DNA of 64,000 nt from Dechloromonas sp. (GCA_028687035.1 JAQUAX010000012.1:62001-126000), one strand, 5' to 3'. Positions 1 through 9,711 are shown, counted from the first letter of the stretch. Notes: generated from the letters alone by a model not told the origin. Numbers and translations: made by a program.

Positions 1-1
1 C

Positions 2-1723
2 TCGGGCGGCGTCGCCTTCCTGAAGTCGCCGGTCGGCCAGATGTTCCACCAGTTCTTCGGCGAGAACATGCTGCGCGCCGACGTCTGCAACGCCGTCGAG
101 GAACTCGGCCAGCTGCTCGACCACACCGGCCCGGTCGCCGCTTCCGAGCGCAATGCGGCGCGCATCTTCAACTCGGATCACCTGTATTTCGTCACCAACG
201 GCACCTCGACGTCGAACAAGATCGTCTGGCACTCGACGGTCGCGCCGGGCGACATCGTCGTCGTCGACCGCAACTGCCACAAGTCCATCCTGCACGCGAT
301 CATGATGACCGGCGCGATCCCGGTCTTCCTGATGCCGACGCGCAACAACTTCGGCATCATCGGCCCGATCCCGAAGAGCGAGTTCGCCTGGGAAAGCATC
401 CAGAAGAAGATCGCCGCCAACCCCTTCATCGCCGACAAGAGCGCCAAGCCGCGTGTGCTGACCATCACGCAATCCACCTACGACGGCATCCTCTACAACG
501 TCGAGGACATCAAGGAAGAGCTGGACGGCCGCATCGACACGCTGCATTTCGACGAGGCCTGGCTGCCGCACGCCGCCTTCCACGACTTCTACGGCGACTA
601 CCACGCGATCGGCGCCGATCGCCCGCGCTGCAAGGAGTCGATGGTCTTCTCGACGCAATCGACGCACAAGCTGCTGGCCGGCCTGAGCCAAGCCTCGCAG
701 ATCCTGGTCCAGGACTGCGAAAACCGCCAGCTCGACCGCGACCTGTTCAACGAGGCTTACCTGATGCATACCTCGACCTCGCCGCAATACTCGATCATCG
801 CCTCGTGCGACGTCGCGGCGGCGATGATGGAAGCGCCGGGCGGCACGGCATTGGTGGAAGAATCGATTACCGAGGCGCTCGATTTCCGCCGCGCGATGCG
901 CAAGGTGGACGAGGAGTGGGGCGCCGACTGGTGGTTCAAGGTCTGGGGGCCGGACGACCTGTCCGAGGAAGGTATCGAGGAGCGCGACGCGTGGATGCTG
1001 AAGCCGGGCGAGCGCTGGCACGGCTTCAACAACCTGGCCGACGGCTTCAACATGCTCGACCCGATCAAGGCGACGATCATCACCCCGGGCCTCGACGTCG
1101 ATGGCGATTTCGCCGACGAATTCGGCATTCCGGCGGCGATCGTCACCAAGTACCTGGCCGAGCACGGCGTCATCGTCGAGAAGTGCGGCCTGTACAGCTT
1201 CTTCATCATGTTCACGATCGGCATCACCAAGGGCCGCTGGAACACGCTGGTCACCGCGCTGCAGCAGTTCAAGGACGACTACGACAAGAACCAGCCGCTG
1301 TGGCGTGTGCTGCCGGAATTCGTGCAGAAGAACCCGCGCTACGAGCGCGTCGGCCTGCGCGACCTGTGCACGCAGATCCACAACGTCTACAAGCAGAACG
1401 ACGTCGCCCGCCTGACCACCGAGATGTACCTGTCGGACATGGTGCCGGCGATGCGCCCGGCCGACGCCTTCGCCAAGATGGCGCACCGCGAGATCGAGCG
1501 CGTGCCGGTCGACGAACTCGAGGGCCGCGTCACCGCGGTGCTGCTGACGCCGTATCCGCCGGGCATCCCGCTGCTGATCCCGGGCGAGCGTTTCAACCGG
1601 ACGATCTGCAGCTACCTGAAATTCGCCCGTGAATTCAATGCGCGCTTCCCCGGCTTCGAAACCGACGTGCATGGCCTGGTCAAGGGCGCCGACGGCCGCT
1701 ACTACGTCGACTGCGTGCGCTGA
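2..1723 (+). CDS. Orn/Lys/Arg decarboxylase (biodegradative arginine-decarboxylase type), 5' truncated
   Basis: PLP-dependent fold-I decarboxylase that turns a basic amino acid into its polyamine precursor while consuming a proton. The frame is open from base 2, so the N-terminal wing domain and start lie outside the window; 573 residues remain of about 750 usual. The Schiff-base lysine lies in STHKLLAGLSQAS and the cofactor aspartate in HFDEAW. Blocks such as VVVDRNCHKS, TYDG, MLDPIKA and PYPPGIP follow E. coli AdiA more closely than LdcC, so arginine is the likeliest substrate, though this is inferred from remembered family sequences. It is convergent with the sensor kinase downstream. Confidence 0.9.
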   Translation, partial: SGGVAFLKSPVGQMFHQFFGENMLRADVCNAVEELGQLLDHTGPVAASERNAARIFNSDHLYFVTNGTSTSNKIVWHSTVAPGDIVVVDRNCHKSILHAIMMTGAIPVFLMPTRNNFGIIGPIPKSEFAWESIQKKIAANPFIADKSAKPRVLTITQSTYDGILYNVEDIKEELDGRIDTLHFDEAWLPHAAFHDFYGDYHAIGADRPRCKESMVFSTQSTHKLLAGLSQASQILVQDCENRQLDRDLFNEAYLMHTSTSPQYSIIASCDVAAAMMEAPGGTALVEESITEALDFRRAMRKVDEEWGADWWFKVWGPDDLSEEGIEERDAWMLKPGERWHGFNNLADGFNMLDPIKATIITPGLDVDGDFADEFGIPAAIVTKYLAEHGVIVEKCGLYSFFIMFTIGITKGRWNTLVTALQQFKDDYDKNQPLWRVLPEFVQKNPRYERVGLRDLCTQIHNVYKQNDVARLTTEMYLSDMVPAMRPADAFAKMAHREIERVPVDELEGRVTAVLLTPYPPGIPLLIPGERFNRTICSYLKFAREFNARFPGFETDVHGLVKGADGRYYVDCVR

Positions 1724-1734
1724 CCGGCAGGCGG

Positions 1735-1762
1735 CCGGGGCAGCGCTCCGACCGCGCCCCGG
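1735..1762. terminator. GC-rich hairpin between convergent genes
   Basis: A 7-bp stem (CCGGGGC at 1735-1741 with GCCCCGG at 1756-1762) sits in the 48-base gap between the decarboxylase stop and the sensor-kinase stop. There is no T-tract on either side, so it is at best a weak or Rho-assisted terminator. Confidence 0.3.
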
Positions 1763-1771
1763 GCCGGCGCT

Positions 1772-4615
1772 TCAGGCCGCGTGCTGCCGGCCGAGCCGGA
1801 CGCGAACGCTGAAGGTGCTGCCGCTGCCCGGCCGGCTGCTGACCGCGATGTCGCCGCCCATCAGCCGGGCCAGCTGGCGGCACAGCGCGAGGCCGAGACC
1901 GGTGCCGCCGTACTTGCGGGTCGACGAGCCGTCGATCTGCTCGAACAGCGTGAACAGGCGGCTGCAGTCGTCGGCGGAGATGCCGATGCCCGTATCGGCG
2001 ACTTCGAAACAGATTCCGACCTGATCCGCGGTTTTCTCCTCGATTCGCGCGTGGACCGCGATGCCGCCGGTTTCGGTGAACTTGGCGGCGTTGTCGACCA
2101 GTTCGGCCAGAACCTGCCGCAGCCGTTTCGGGTCGCCGATCAGCGCTTCGTCGAGGCCGTCGGCCGAAAAATCGACGCTGGCCGTCAGCCCCCTGGCCTG
2201 GGCCTGGGCCTGCGCATGGAGCTCGATTTCCCGGCGCAGGTCGGAAAGATGGAAGGGGACGGGCTCCAGCGTCAGCTGGCCGGCCTCGATCCGGGAAATC
2301 TCGATCAGGTTGTTGATCAGCACCAGCAGCCGGTCGGCCGACGCCTTGGCGCGGTCGATCAGCTCGATGGTCTTCGGGTCGTCGAGCCGGCGCCGGATCA
2401 GTTCGGTCAGTCCCATGATGCCGTTCATCGGGGTCCGCAGCTCGTGGCTGACATTGGCCAGGAAGAAGCTCTTCGCGCGGTTCGCCGATTCCGCCGCTTC
2501 CTTGGCGACCGACAGCGCCAGCGTGCGCTGCTCGACCAGTTGCTCGAGATGGTTGCGATAGCGGGCCAGTTCGGCCTCGGCCCGGCGCCGCTCGCGGATG
2601 TCGCGGGTGATGCCGAGGATCTGCGTGGCCCGGCCGTCGGCGTCGAGCAGCACGGTGGTGACGACCTCGGTCGGCACGATGCCGCCGTCCTTGCACGGCT
2701 GGTCGACCTCCATCACCGTGACCCGCCGGCTGGCGTCGCCGGCGGCCAGGCGGGTCAGGCTGTCGCTCAGCGCCGCCTCGACGCGCGCCTGCGATTCCGG
2801 CGTCAGCGCCGCCGCCAGCGGCTGCGCCATGATCTCCTCGACCGTCCAGCCGCGCAGGCGCTCGACCGACGGGCTGATGTAGGAGAAGCGGAGTTCGGCC
2901 AGTTCGAGCACCCAGATCACGTCGTTGCTGTTTTCCGAAATCAGCCGGTAGCGCTGTTCGGCGCGCTGCAGCGCTTCGTCGGTGCGGGCCCGCTCGACGA
3001 CCAGTCCGACCAGCTGGCCGTAGCGTTCGATCAGCGCGATTTCGCCGGCATCCGGTTCGCACGGCTGGCGGTGGTAGATCGCGAAGGTGCCGGTGACCTG
3101 GCCGGCGGAATTCTTGAACGGCTGCGACCAGCAGGCACCCAGTCCGGCCTGCTCGACCTGCGCCAGGAAGGGTTGCCACGAGGGATGGGCGCGCAGGTCG
3201 GCGACGATCACCCGTTCGCCGCGCCAGGCCGCGCTGCCGCAGGCGCCGACGCCGTCGGCAACGGCGACCCCGTCGATCGCCTCGTTGTATGCGTCGGGCA
3301 GGCTGGGCGCGGCGCCGAGGGTCAGCCGGCGGCCGCTGGCGTCGAACAGCAGGATGGAGCACAGGCAACCCGGCCGCTGGGCTTCGACGCTGCGGGCCAG
3401 CGCATCGAGCACCTCGGGCAGCGGCCGGTGGGCGGCCAGCATGTCGAGAATCCGGTTGTGCAGCAGCAGTTCGGCGTTGCTGGCGGCGAATTCCGCGCGG
3501 CTTTTCCGCAGGCGGGCGTTCAGCCGCCAGATGTACGCGGCCAGCGCACCGGTCGCGGCCAGCGCGGCGAGCGCCCCGAGCAGGTAGGCGTAGAGCTGCT
3601 GCAGGTCGGCGCCGTCGTCGGTCCGGTACAGGAAGCCGTCGAGCGGGAAATCCGGCGGCAGCATGCCGATTTCCGCATAGGTATCGGCAATGTGGCGCCA
3701 GCGCCCGGGGTTCATGTAGCCGATGGCGACCAGGTCGTGCCGGATCAGCGGCAGCATCTGCTCGAACTCGAATTCGAGCATGTCGCGCGGCAGGTCGGGC
3801 GCGTAGCGGCTGCGGATCAGTTCGATGATCTCGGCCGGGTGGTCGAGCGCGTAGTCCCAGCCGCGCAGGCTGGCGGCGACGAAGGCGCGCACGCGATCCG
3901 GGTGGCGCCGGATTTCCTGTTCCGCGGTGAACAGGTTGTCGCCGTAGAAATCGATGCCCATCGAGCGCGGCGAAAAGCTCAGGAAAGTCAGCCCCGCCTT
4001 CTTCAGGAAGTAGGGTTCCCAGGTGCTGTAGGCCGTCATCGCGTCGATGCGGCCGGCGACCAGGTCATCGACGGCGAAGCTGTGATCGACGCGGGCGACG
4101 CGGTCGAGCGGGATGCCTTCCCGGCGCAGGTAGGCCTGGACCTCGTCGGTCTGCCGCTCGAACATCACGCGCTTGCCGACCAGGTCATGTACGCTGCGCA
4201 GCGTCGGCTGCTGGCGGGCGACGACGATCTGCGGCGAATGCTGGAAGATCGCGGCCAGCGCGACGACCGGCCGGCCCGCCTGGCGGGCGAGCAGCAGGCT
4301 GCTGCTGCCGACGCCGTACTGGGCCTGGCCGGATAGCACCTGCTCGACGACGTCGTCGTCGGGCATCGCCGGCCGGATCGTCACGTCGAGGCCGGCGTCG
4401 TGGTAGTAGCCCTTGGCCTCGGCCGCGTAATAGCCGGCGAACTGGAAGGCGTGCTTCCATTTGAGCTGCAGCGTCACCGCTTCGCCGGCACCGGCCGCCG
4501 TCGCGCAGAGCAGGGCGGCCAGCAGGCCGGCCACCAGGAATGGACGGTTCCGCCTGCGGCCGGGGCGGGCGGAAGCGGTGTTCGGGGCGGTCGGGCGCAA
4601 CGGGGGCCTTTGCAA
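1772..4615 (-). CDS. Hybrid sensor: periplasmic NMT1/THI5-like domain, GAF, PAS, histidine kinase
   Basis: Membrane-bound sensor histidine kinase of 947 residues. After a signal sequence (about 25-43) comes an NMT1/THI5 (SsuA-like) solute-binding domain to about 330, recognisable from KWKHAFQFAGYYAAEAKGYY. A membrane helix follows near 343-363, then a GAF domain (about 390-545), a PAS domain (about 550-680), the HisKA dimerisation helix with phospho-acceptor His724 in SHELRTPMNG, and an ATPase domain with N, G1 (DTGIGIS) and G2 (GGTGLGLAL) boxes. No receiver domain and no adjacent response regulator are present. It starts 13 bases after folA on the same strand, suggesting co-transcription. 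The ligand is unknown; THI5-like folds bind pyrimidines, sulfonates or similar small molecules. Confidence 0.88.
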   Translation of the reverse strand: MQRPPLRPTAPNTASARPGRRRNRPFLVAGLLAALLCATAAGAGEAVTLQLKWKHAFQFAGYYAAEAKGYYHDAGLDVTIRPAMPDDDVVEQVLSGQAQYGVGSSSLLLARQAGRPVVALAAIFQHSPQIVVARQQPTLRSVHDLVGKRVMFERQTDEVQAYLRREGIPLDRVARVDHSFAVDDLVAGRIDAMTAYSTWEPYFLKKAGLTFLSFSPRSMGIDFYGDNLFTAEQEIRRHPDRVRAFVAASLRGWDYALDHPAEIIELIRSRYAPDLPRDMLEFEFEQMLPLIRHDLVAIGYMNPGRWRHIADTYAEIGMLPPDFPLDGFLYRTDDGADLQQLYAYLLGALAALAATGALAAYIWRLNARLRKSRAEFAASNAELLLHNRILDMLAAHRPLPEVLDALARSVEAQRPGCLCSILLFDASGRRLTLGAAPSLPDAYNEAIDGVAVADGVGACGSAAWRGERVIVADLRAHPSWQPFLAQVEQAGLGACWSQPFKNSAGQVTGTFAIYHRQPCEPDAGEIALIERYGQLVGLVVERARTDEALQRAEQRYRLISENSNDVIWVLELAELRFSYISPSVERLRGWTVEEIMAQPLAAALTPESQARVEAALSDSLTRLAAGDASRRVTVMEVDQPCKDGGIVPTEVVTTVLLDADGRATQILGITRDIRERRRAEAELARYRNHLEQLVEQRTLALSVAKEAAESANRAKSFFLANVSHELRTPMNGIMGLTELIRRRLDDPKTIELIDRAKASADRLLVLINNLIEISRIEAGQLTLEPVPFHLSDLRREIELHAQAQAQARGLTASVDFSADGLDEALIGDPKRLRQVLAELVDNAAKFTETGGIAVHARIEEKTADQVGICFEVADTGIGISADDCSRLFTLFEQIDGSSTRKYGGTGLGLALCRQLARLMGGDIAVSSRPGSGSTFSVRVRLGRQHAA

Positions 4616-4628
4616 TCGGTGCCGCCGT

Positions 4629-5120
4629 TCAGCGGCGGCGGTAGGTGACGAACGCGAAGCGGGTGCCGTCGGCGCCCGCCTGTTCGCGGCGGTCGGCAGC
4701 CAGCCAGTCGGCCTCGGCGACGTCGGGGAACCAGGCGTCGGCGTCGGGCGCCAGGTCGACTTCGGTCAGCTCCAGGCGGTCGGCCAGCGCCAACGCCTGG
4801 CGGTAGATCTGTTCGCCGCCGATCACGAACACCGTGTCCGCGGTCGACGCCAATTCCAGCGCGTTTTCCAGCGAACCGGCGAGTTCGGCGCCGGGCGCCG
4901 CGTAGCCGGCCTGGCGGCTGACCACGATGTTGCGCCGGCCGGGCAGCGGCCGGAAGCGGGGCGGCAGCGATTCCCAGGTTTTGCGGCCCATGACCACCGT
5001 CCGGCCGGCGGTCAGTGCCTTGAAATGCGCCATGTCCTCGGGGAGGCTCCAGAGCAGCTGGTTGTCCTTGCCGATTGCCCGGTTGCGGGCGACGGCGGCG
5101 ACGATGACGACTTCGGGCAT
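4629..5120 (-). CDS. folA: Dihydrofolate reductase
   Basis: Reduces dihydrofolate to tetrahydrofolate with NADPH, regenerating the cofactor oxidised by thymidylate synthase. At 163 residues it has the normal bacterial length. Visible motifs are the N-terminal VAAVARNRAIGKDNQLLW loop with the substrate-binding region LPEDMAHFK, the cofactor stretch VVMGRKTWESL and VIGGEQIYRQAL. The ATG at 5120 lies 29 bases after the phytochrome stop. thyA, its usual partner, is upstream on the same strand but separated by bphO and bphP. Confidence 0.95.
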   Translation of the reverse strand: MPEVVIVAAVARNRAIGKDNQLLWSLPEDMAHFKALTAGRTVVMGRKTWESLPPRFRPLPGRRNIVVSRQAGYAAPGAELAGSLENALELASTADTVFVIGGEQIYRQALALADRLELTEVDLAPDADAWFPDVAEADWLAADRREQAGADGTRFAFVTYRRR

Positions 5121-5149
5121 GGCGGCGTAATGACGGACGGAAATCCGGA

Positions 5150-8100
5150 TTATAACGGCGGCGCCGCGCCGCGGCCGAGGAAGGCGGGCAACTGGCCGGC
5201 CGGCAGCGGCTTGCTGAAGTAGAAGCCCTGGATGATGCCGACCCCCTCGGTTTTCAGGAATTCCAGCTGGTCGACCGTCTCGACGCCCTCGGCGACGGTG
5301 CCGATGCCGAGGCTGTCGCCGAGCGCGACGATGGTCCGGATGATCGCAGCGTCCTTGGCGTTGCCCGGAATGCCGTCGATGAAGCTCTTGTCGATCTTGA
5401 AATACGACACCGGCAGGTCGCGCAGGTGGGCGAGCGACGAGTAGCCGGTGCCGAAATCGTCGATCGACAGCCGGATGCCGGCATCGGCCAGGCGCTGCAG
5501 CACGTCGACGACGTCTTCGCGGCGCTCCAGCGCCCCCTCGGTGATCTCGAATTCGAGCCGCCGCGGCTGCACGCCGGAATGGCGGATCACCGCCAGCGCG
5601 CGTTCGGCGAAGTCGCCGTCGAGCTGGACCGGCGCGATGTTCAGCGCGACGACCAGGTCGTCCGGCAGCAGCGCTTCCCACTCGGCGATCTGCGCGCAGC
5701 AGCGGCGCAGCACCCACTCGCCGATGTCGCCGAGCAGCCCGAGTTCGCCGGCGGTCGGCAGGAAGGCGGCCGGCGGCAGCAGTCCGCGTTCCGGGTGCTG
5801 CCAGCGGAGCAGCGCCTCGAGGCCGATCGTCCGGCCGTTTTCGGCCAGGCACTGCGGCTGGAAATGCAGCACGAACTGGTCGTGGACGAGGGCCTGGCGC
5901 AGTTCCCAGCCCAGTTCGAAGCGCCGCTTGGCAGCCTCGGTCAGCTCGCCGGTATAGAACTCGAAGCGGTTGCGCCCCTTCTCCTTGGCCCGGTACATCG
6001 CGGCGTCGGCGGCCTGGACCAGGCGTTCGGCGTCGAGGCCGTCCTCCGGGAAGAAGGCGACGCCGATGCTGGCCGACGGCACGACGTCGTGTCCCTCGAG
6101 CTTGAGCGGCGTCGCCAGCAGCGTCTGCAGCCGGTTGATCAGTTCGCCGACGCTTTCGCGGCCGCGCGCGTTCTCGATCGCGATGACGAACTCGTCGCCG
6201 CCCCAGCGCGCCAGCATGTCGTCCTGGCGCAGCGTCGAGGCCAGCCGGCCGGCGATCGCCTCCAGGTAGTGGTCGCCGACCAGGTGGCCCAGCGTGTCGT
6301 TGATCACCTTGAAATGGTCGAGGTCGATGAAGGCGACGGCCAGCTGTTCCCCGTGCTTGGCCGCGCGGGCCAGCGAATGGGCGAGCTTCTCGCCGAGCAG
6401 CAGGCGGTTGGGCAGCCCGGTCAGCGGGTCGTGGTTGGCCAGGAACTTCAGCTTGGCCTCGGTCTTCTTCGATTCGGTGATGTCCGAGAACACCGTCACG
6501 TAGCTGCGCACCTTGCCGGCGCTGTCGAGCACCGCGGCGATGCTGCCCCACTGCGGGTAGATCTCGCCGCTCTTGCGCTTGTTCCAGATTTCGCCCCGCC
6601 AGCAGCGCTGGCCGAGGATGTCGGCCCACATCCGGCGGTAGAACTCGGCATCGTGGCGCCCGGAGCGCAGCAGCGACGGCGTCCGTCCGATCGCCTCGGC
6701 CTGGCCGTAGCCGGTTATCCGTTCGAAAGCCTGGTTCACCGCGGTGATCACGCCGTGTTCGTCGGTCACCATGATGGCCTCGGCGGCATTCTCGAACACG
6801 GTGTTCGACTGGCGCAGCCGGGCGTCGATCAGCTGGCGCTCGGTGATGTCCCGGAAGACGACGACCAGGCCTTGGTCCGGCGCGCTGACGTCGATCGGCG
6901 TCACGATGCAGTCGACCGGGATGCGCCGCCCGTCGCCGCCGGTGAAGCAGGTCTCCTCGTCGGGATCGGCGCCCGCCGCGCCTTCGCCGATCCGGGCGAG
7001 CACGCTGCGTCCGGGCGGCAGCGCGCTGCCGTCGGGGGCGCATTCGCCGAGCACCTCGACGGCGGGCCGGCCGATCATCGCGGAACAGGGGACGCCGAGG
7101 ATGTTGCCGGCGGTCAGGTTGGCGAAGGTGATGCAGCCGGCGCCGTCGGTGCCGATGACGCCTTCGCCGGCGGCGTTCAGGATCGACGCGTTGCGTCGCT
7201 GCAGGTCCTCGATGGCCAGCTGGTATTCGTGGCGCTGCGTGACGTCGCGCGAGTTGGCGATGAATTCGCGCGGCGGGCCGTCGCCGCGCAGGATCGGCTT
7301 GATCGACGATTCCATCCAGATCTGCCGGCCGTCGCGGCAGCGGCAGCGGTGCACCAGCGTGCGCGGCGCGGCCTCGGCGACCACGTGCTCGATCGCCTGG
7401 CGCAGCGCGGCATGTTCGTCGGGCGGGACGAGGTCGAACAGGCTGCGGTCGACCAGTTCCTCGGGGCCGAAACCGATCAGGTCGCGGGCCGACAGCGACA
7501 CGAAGCCGAGCCGGCCGTCGCGGTCGTGGCGGGCGATGATGTCGGTCGAGTTCTCGGCGAGCAGCCGGTAGTTCTGCTCCGAGATGTTCAGCGCGCGCTG
7601 GGTCAGCAGTTCGATCAGCGTCAGCGACAGCGAATGCGCGGCGTCGGTCTCGATCGAGGTCCACGGGGCCGAGTAGCCGCGCTGTTCGACCAGCCACTGG
7701 GCGAAGGAGCGGCGCGGCTCGATGCGCGGGCCGTCCGGGCCGATGACCAGGGACTTGGCCGGGTCGCCGGCCCACGGGATGGCCTGGACCAGTTCGCCGC
7801 GGAACCACAGGATGTAGTCGGAAAAATGCGGGTCGAGCCGGACCGCGAGCAGGCCGGCCACCGTTTCGCTGAACCGGCCGGCCGGCGGGTAGTGGCGGGC
7901 CAGGCAGTCGGTGTGGAAAACCTCGTCTTCGGACTTTTCCTCCAGCCAGGGGACCAGCCGGTCGACCTCGGCGGCCGGCGGCACCTGGCCGAAGCAGTAG
8001 CGGCGGCCGCCGATCGCGATGATGCCGCCGGTCGCGCGGACCAGTCGCAGCAGGTCCGTCTCGAGCAGCGCGATGATCTCGCCGATGTTGCCGGACTGGC

Positions 8101-9121
8101 GCAGGCAGCGGCTCAGCGTCATCAGCGTCTGGCGCACCTGGTTCATGTAGGCGCTGCGCTCCTCGGCCTCCAGGTTGGTCAGCCGCAGAGACACCGTCTT
8201 GCCGACGAATTCGGCCAGCTCCCGCAGGTGGAAGGGGACGCGCCGGGGCTGCGCGTTGTGGCAGGCGATCAGCCCCCACAGCCGGCCGCCCTGCATCAGC
8301 GAGATGGTGATCGTCGCCTTGACCCCCATGTTGCGCAGGTATTCGATGTGGACCGGCGACATGCTGCGCAGCACGGACAGCGACATGTCGAGCGGCCGGT
8401 CGCCGTCGGGCAGGCGATCCGGGACCAGCGGCACCGGTTCGGCATCGACGTCGGACAGCACGCGGATCAGGTTGCGGGCATACAGCTTGCGCGCCTGCGG
8501 CGGGATGTCGGAGGCCGGGAAATGGTGGCCGAGCAGGCTGGGCAGCGTGTCGTTGCGGCTTTCCGAAATGACCTCGCCGTTCCACAGGCTGTCGAAGCGG
8601 TACAGCATGACCCGGTCGAAGCCGGTCAGCGACTGGATGCGTTCGGCGATGAACTGCGCGTAGCGCAGGAAATCCGTTTCCTGCTCGGATTCCCACAGCG
8701 CGTTGCGGGTGGCGACGAAGAGGTGGCCGAAATACTGCAGTTCGGATTCGTCGCTGGGCTCCATCTCGATGACCCAGTGGCCGTCGACGCTATGGACCTG
8801 GACGGCCAGCGCCAGCGCGCGGCTGCCGCGGCGCAGGTGGATCTGGTCGGGGACCGACGGCTGCAGGTCGCCGCGCACCGGCAGCTGCCAGATGCGCTCG
8901 GCGTTTTCCGCATTGATCAGGTCGGCCAGCGGCTGGCCGATGGCGCCGCCCGGCGTGATCCCGAGGTAGTCGGCGAGGTTGGCGCTGGCCTGGATCACGC
9001 GCCGGGTCCGGCGGTCGACGACGATCAGCGCGCCGCTCGGCTGGATCTGGCCGGGCGTGTGGATGGCTTCCATCTCGCAGCGCTTCAGCGCCTGCATCAG
9101 CACATCGCGGTCGTCGTTCAT
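5150..9121 (-). CDS. bphP: Bacteriophytochrome with PAS repeats and GGDEF-EAL output
   Basis: Red/far-red photoreceptor of 1323 residues fused to cyclic-di-GMP enzymes. Order: PAS with the biliverdin cysteine Cys15 (RCEMEAIHTPGQIQP), GAF with PASDIP and SPVHIEYLRN, PHY with tongue motif PRRSF, three PAS domains (about 510-890), GGDEF near 972 and EAL from about 1080. GGDEF is intact with an upstream RQDD inhibitory site; EAL residues (EALLRW, EITEGAL, DDFGTGYSSL) are intact too, so both synthesis and breakdown of c-di-GMP are possible. The ATG at 9121 overlaps the heme oxygenase stop (ATGA), which decides this start over an in-frame upstream one. Translational coupling to the biliverdin-making enzyme is expected. 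Confidence 0.95.
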   Translation of the reverse strand: MNDDRDVLMQALKRCEMEAIHTPGQIQPSGALIVVDRRTRRVIQASANLADYLGITPGGAIGQPLADLINAENAERIWQLPVRGDLQPSVPDQIHLRRGSRALALAVQVHSVDGHWVIEMEPSDESELQYFGHLFVATRNALWESEQETDFLRYAQFIAERIQSLTGFDRVMLYRFDSLWNGEVISESRNDTLPSLLGHHFPASDIPPQARKLYARNLIRVLSDVDAEPVPLVPDRLPDGDRPLDMSLSVLRSMSPVHIEYLRNMGVKATITISLMQGGRLWGLIACHNAQPRRVPFHLRELAEFVGKTVSLRLTNLEAEERSAYMNQVRQTLMTLSRCLRQSGNIGEIIALLETDLLRLVRATGGIIAIGGRRYCFGQVPPAAEVDRLVPWLEEKSEDEVFHTDCLARHYPPAGRFSETVAGLLAVRLDPHFSDYILWFRGELVQAIPWAGDPAKSLVIGPDGPRIEPRRSFAQWLVEQRGYSAPWTSIETDAAHSLSLTLIELLTQRALNISEQNYRLLAENSTDIIARHDRDGRLGFVSLSARDLIGFGPEELVDRSLFDLVPPDEHAALRQAIEHVVAEAAPRTLVHRCRCRDGRQIWMESSIKPILRGDGPPREFIANSRDVTQRHEYQLAIEDLQRRNASILNAAGEGVIGTDGAGCITFANLTAGNILGVPCSAMIGRPAVEVLGECAPDGSALPPGRSVLARIGEGAAGADPDEETCFTGGDGRRIPVDCIVTPIDVSAPDQGLVVVFRDITERQLIDARLRQSNTVFENAAEAIMVTDEHGVITAVNQAFERITGYGQAEAIGRTPSLLRSGRHDAEFYRRMWADILGQRCWRGEIWNKRKSGEIYPQWGSIAAVLDSAGKVRSYVTVFSDITESKKTEAKLKFLANHDPLTGLPNRLLLGEKLAHSLARAAKHGEQLAVAFIDLDHFKVINDTLGHLVGDHYLEAIAGRLASTLRQDDMLARWGGDEFVIAIENARGRESVGELINRLQTLLATPLKLEGHDVVPSASIGVAFFPEDGLDAERLVQAADAAMYRAKEKGRNRFEFYTGELTEAAKRRFELGWELRQALVHDQFVLHFQPQCLAENGRTIGLEALLRWQHPERGLLPPAAFLPTAGELGLLGDIGEWVLRRCCAQIAEWEALLPDDLVVALNIAPVQLDGDFAERALAVIRHSGVQPRRLEFEITEGALERREDVVDVLQRLADAGIRLSIDDFGTGYSSLAHLRDLPVSYFKIDKSFIDGIPGNAKDAAIIRTIVALGDSLGIGTVAEGVETVDQLEFLKTEGVGIIQGFYFSKPLPAGQLPAFLGRGAAPPL

Positions 9122-9711
9122 GCGGCTTCTCCCGGGCAGGCATCGAGCAGGCGCAGGTAGTCGCCGAACAGTCCGGCCGCGGCGGCGGCGGCTTCGCCGT
9201 GGGCGTCGGGCGGGCAGATCGTCGCGGCGAAATGCCAGAAGTCGTCCCACACTTCGCGGGCGCGCCCGCCGTGACCGTGGAAGTAGCGGCCGCCGCCTTC
9301 CGGTGTGACGCCCAGCCGTTCGGCGACCTGCCGGTAGATGACCTGGCCGCCCAGGTTGGAGCCTTCGATCACGTACAGGCAGCCGGCGAGTTCGGCGTCG
9401 TTGCGGATTGCCGGGCCGTCCCAGGCCGGTGGCGGCGGTTCGCCGCCGAGCCAGCGGATGTCGGCGGCCAGCGCATCGGCGCGCCGGCGCCCGGCGTAGT
9501 CGAAAGCGGGATGGCGGGCCGCCAGGTAGTCGGCCAGACGGGCCTCGAGCGGGGCGTTGATCGCGTGCAGCGCGCGCAGCGCCGCACGGTAGGCGAGGTG
9601 GTCCAGATCGGCCCGCAGCAGCGGGGCCAGCAGCACGTGATGGTCGAGCAGGTGATGCAGTTGCCGCGTCGCGTCGCGCAGGACGGCGGGCAGCGTGGGC
9701 ACAGCGGACAT
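9118..9711 (-). CDS. bphO: Biliverdin-forming heme oxygenase
   Basis: Opens heme to biliverdin IX, CO and iron, here to supply the phytochrome chromophore. It has 197 residues, typical of bacterial BphO. The N-terminal helix RDATRQLHHLLDHH carries the candidate proximal histidine, and the distal-helix segment with a glycine pair is at YVIEGSNLGGQVIYR. Its TGA overlaps the bphP ATG by four bases. A GGGGGGA stretch lies about 7 bases before the ATG and could be the ribosome binding site. A 96-base gap upstream separates it from thyA and carries a palindrome, so the pair probably has its own promoter. Confidence 0.92.
   Translation of the reverse strand: MSAVPTLPAVLRDATRQLHHLLDHHVLLAPLLRADLDHLAYRAALRALHAINAPLEARLADYLAARHPAFDYAGRRRADALAADIRWLGGEPPPPAWDGPAIRNDAELAGCLYVIEGSNLGGQVIYRQVAERLGVTPEGGGRYFHGHGGRAREVWDDFWHFAATICPPDAHGEAAAAAAGLFGDYLRLLDACPGEAA

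Noticed and set aside
1781..4336. An 851-residue plus-strand frame
   Set aside because: Antisense shadow of the sensor kinase, whose own frame shows intact kinase boxes.
4629..8696. A 1355-residue minus-strand frame running from inside bphP into folA
   Set aside because: Only its last 163 residues are real (DHFR from ATG 5120); the rest is a shifted reading of bphP, rich in Arg, Pro and Gly.
5426..9160. A 1244-residue plus-strand open frame antisense to bphP
   Set aside because: It mirrors the GC-rich third positions of bphP and bphO; its composition is Gln/Arg/Ala/Val-rich without any domain, while the minus-strand frame has complete phytochrome, GGDEF and EAL motifs.
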